Assembly: GCA_043585095.1 (NCBI GenBank)
Contig: CP121321.1
Location: 1,240,001 to 1,304,000 of the forward strand
Reading direction: 5' to 3'
Source: JANQIO01 sp043585095
Lineage (GTDB): Bacteria; Pseudomonadota; Gammaproteobacteria; Pseudomonadales; Halieaceae
Length of the DNA stretch: 64,000 bases
Shown here: piece by piece, positions 63,944 to 64,000 of the stretch
Numbering within the stretch: position 1 is the first letter of the stretch
Layout: the number at the start of each line of letters is the position of its first letter
The notes under the pieces: model-generated
Database searches by the model: none
Seen by the model: only the letters and a program-made list of their open reading frames with translations
What the model was told of the DNA's origin: nothing
Made by a program: the position numbers and the translations under genes

Positions 63944-64000
63944 CTAAAGAGTTTCGAGCTTCCTGATTTGCGCGTGTAGTTTTTCCAGCGCTTCCTGATT
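63944..64000 (-). CDS. C-terminal end of an unidentified minus-strand gene (partial)
   Basis: The last 18 codons and TAG stop (63944-63946) of a frame that runs off the window end. The residues NQEALEKLHAQIRKLETL have coiled-coil heptads and two similar EALEKL / IRKLETL halves. Too short to identify. Confidence 0.5.
   Translation of the reverse strand, partial: NQEALEKLHAQIRKLETL

Overview
The window looks like chromosomal DNA of a free-living, probably marine gammaproteobacterium. The basis is a moderately GC-rich sequence, fadBA/putA/tdh-kbl genes most like gammaproteobacterial ones, slyX, a yciH-type SUI1 gene, a DAB-type inorganic carbon pump, a sulfatase and a giant VCBS adhesin. A Cellvibrionales-like lineage (Halieaceae or Spongiibacteraceae) is my guess from gene content; nothing here fixes the genus.

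Layout. 1-11.8 kb: the 3' part of a giant repeat adhesin, carrying a perfect 1,641-bp internal duplication and an apparent one-base frameshift. It is followed, overlapping or nearly touching, by a HlyD-like adaptor with a GAF-like N-terminus and by an M50 membrane metalloprotease with an adaptor-like periplasmic tail. 12-18.8 kb: lipid catabolism on the minus strand (acyl-CoA ligase, SnoaL-like protein, SDR protein, fadA, fadB). 19-28.4 kb: a proline block that combines catabolism (putA, putP) with all three biosynthetic genes (proA, proC, and divergent proB behind a long structured leader). 28.5-36.6 kb: an O-modification island (sulfotransferase, acyltransferase, two PhyH-type dioxygenases, two methyltransferases, a sulfatase). 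36.6-37.1 kb: tRNA-Arg(CCT) with a tandem, insertion-bearing tRNA-like copy and a duplicated 3' end. 37-39.3 kb: a glutamine amidotransferase, an apparently exported pterin dehydratase-like protein and an exported unknown. 39.3-47.5 kb: bicarbonate uptake (dabBA) facing bicarbonate use (purK-purE), bracketed by two related NhaR-like LysR regulators. 47.6-64 kb: mostly ordinary metabolism (crotonase-GST pair, hydrolases, XRE-cupin regulator, tdh-kbl, FrnE, a DUF2855-like protein, Fe-ADH plus glutamine synthetase-like enzyme, a SurE homologue with a signal peptide, two small transferase genes, SUI1, SlyX, cold shock protein).

Many intergenic regions hold short perfect or near-perfect tandem repeats with different units (6 to 25 bp), mostly in 5' leaders. 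Two of them share the core GCGGTTTTA. I see no CRISPR array, integrase, transposase, rRNA operon or prophage.

The strongest candidate for an undescribed system is the adhesin / GAF-HlyD / M50 trio. It is tightly packed, and no ABC ATPase, TolC-like protein or LapD/LapG-like pair is visible within the window, which suggests a different export or processing route for a giant surface protein. The O-modification island is the second candidate.
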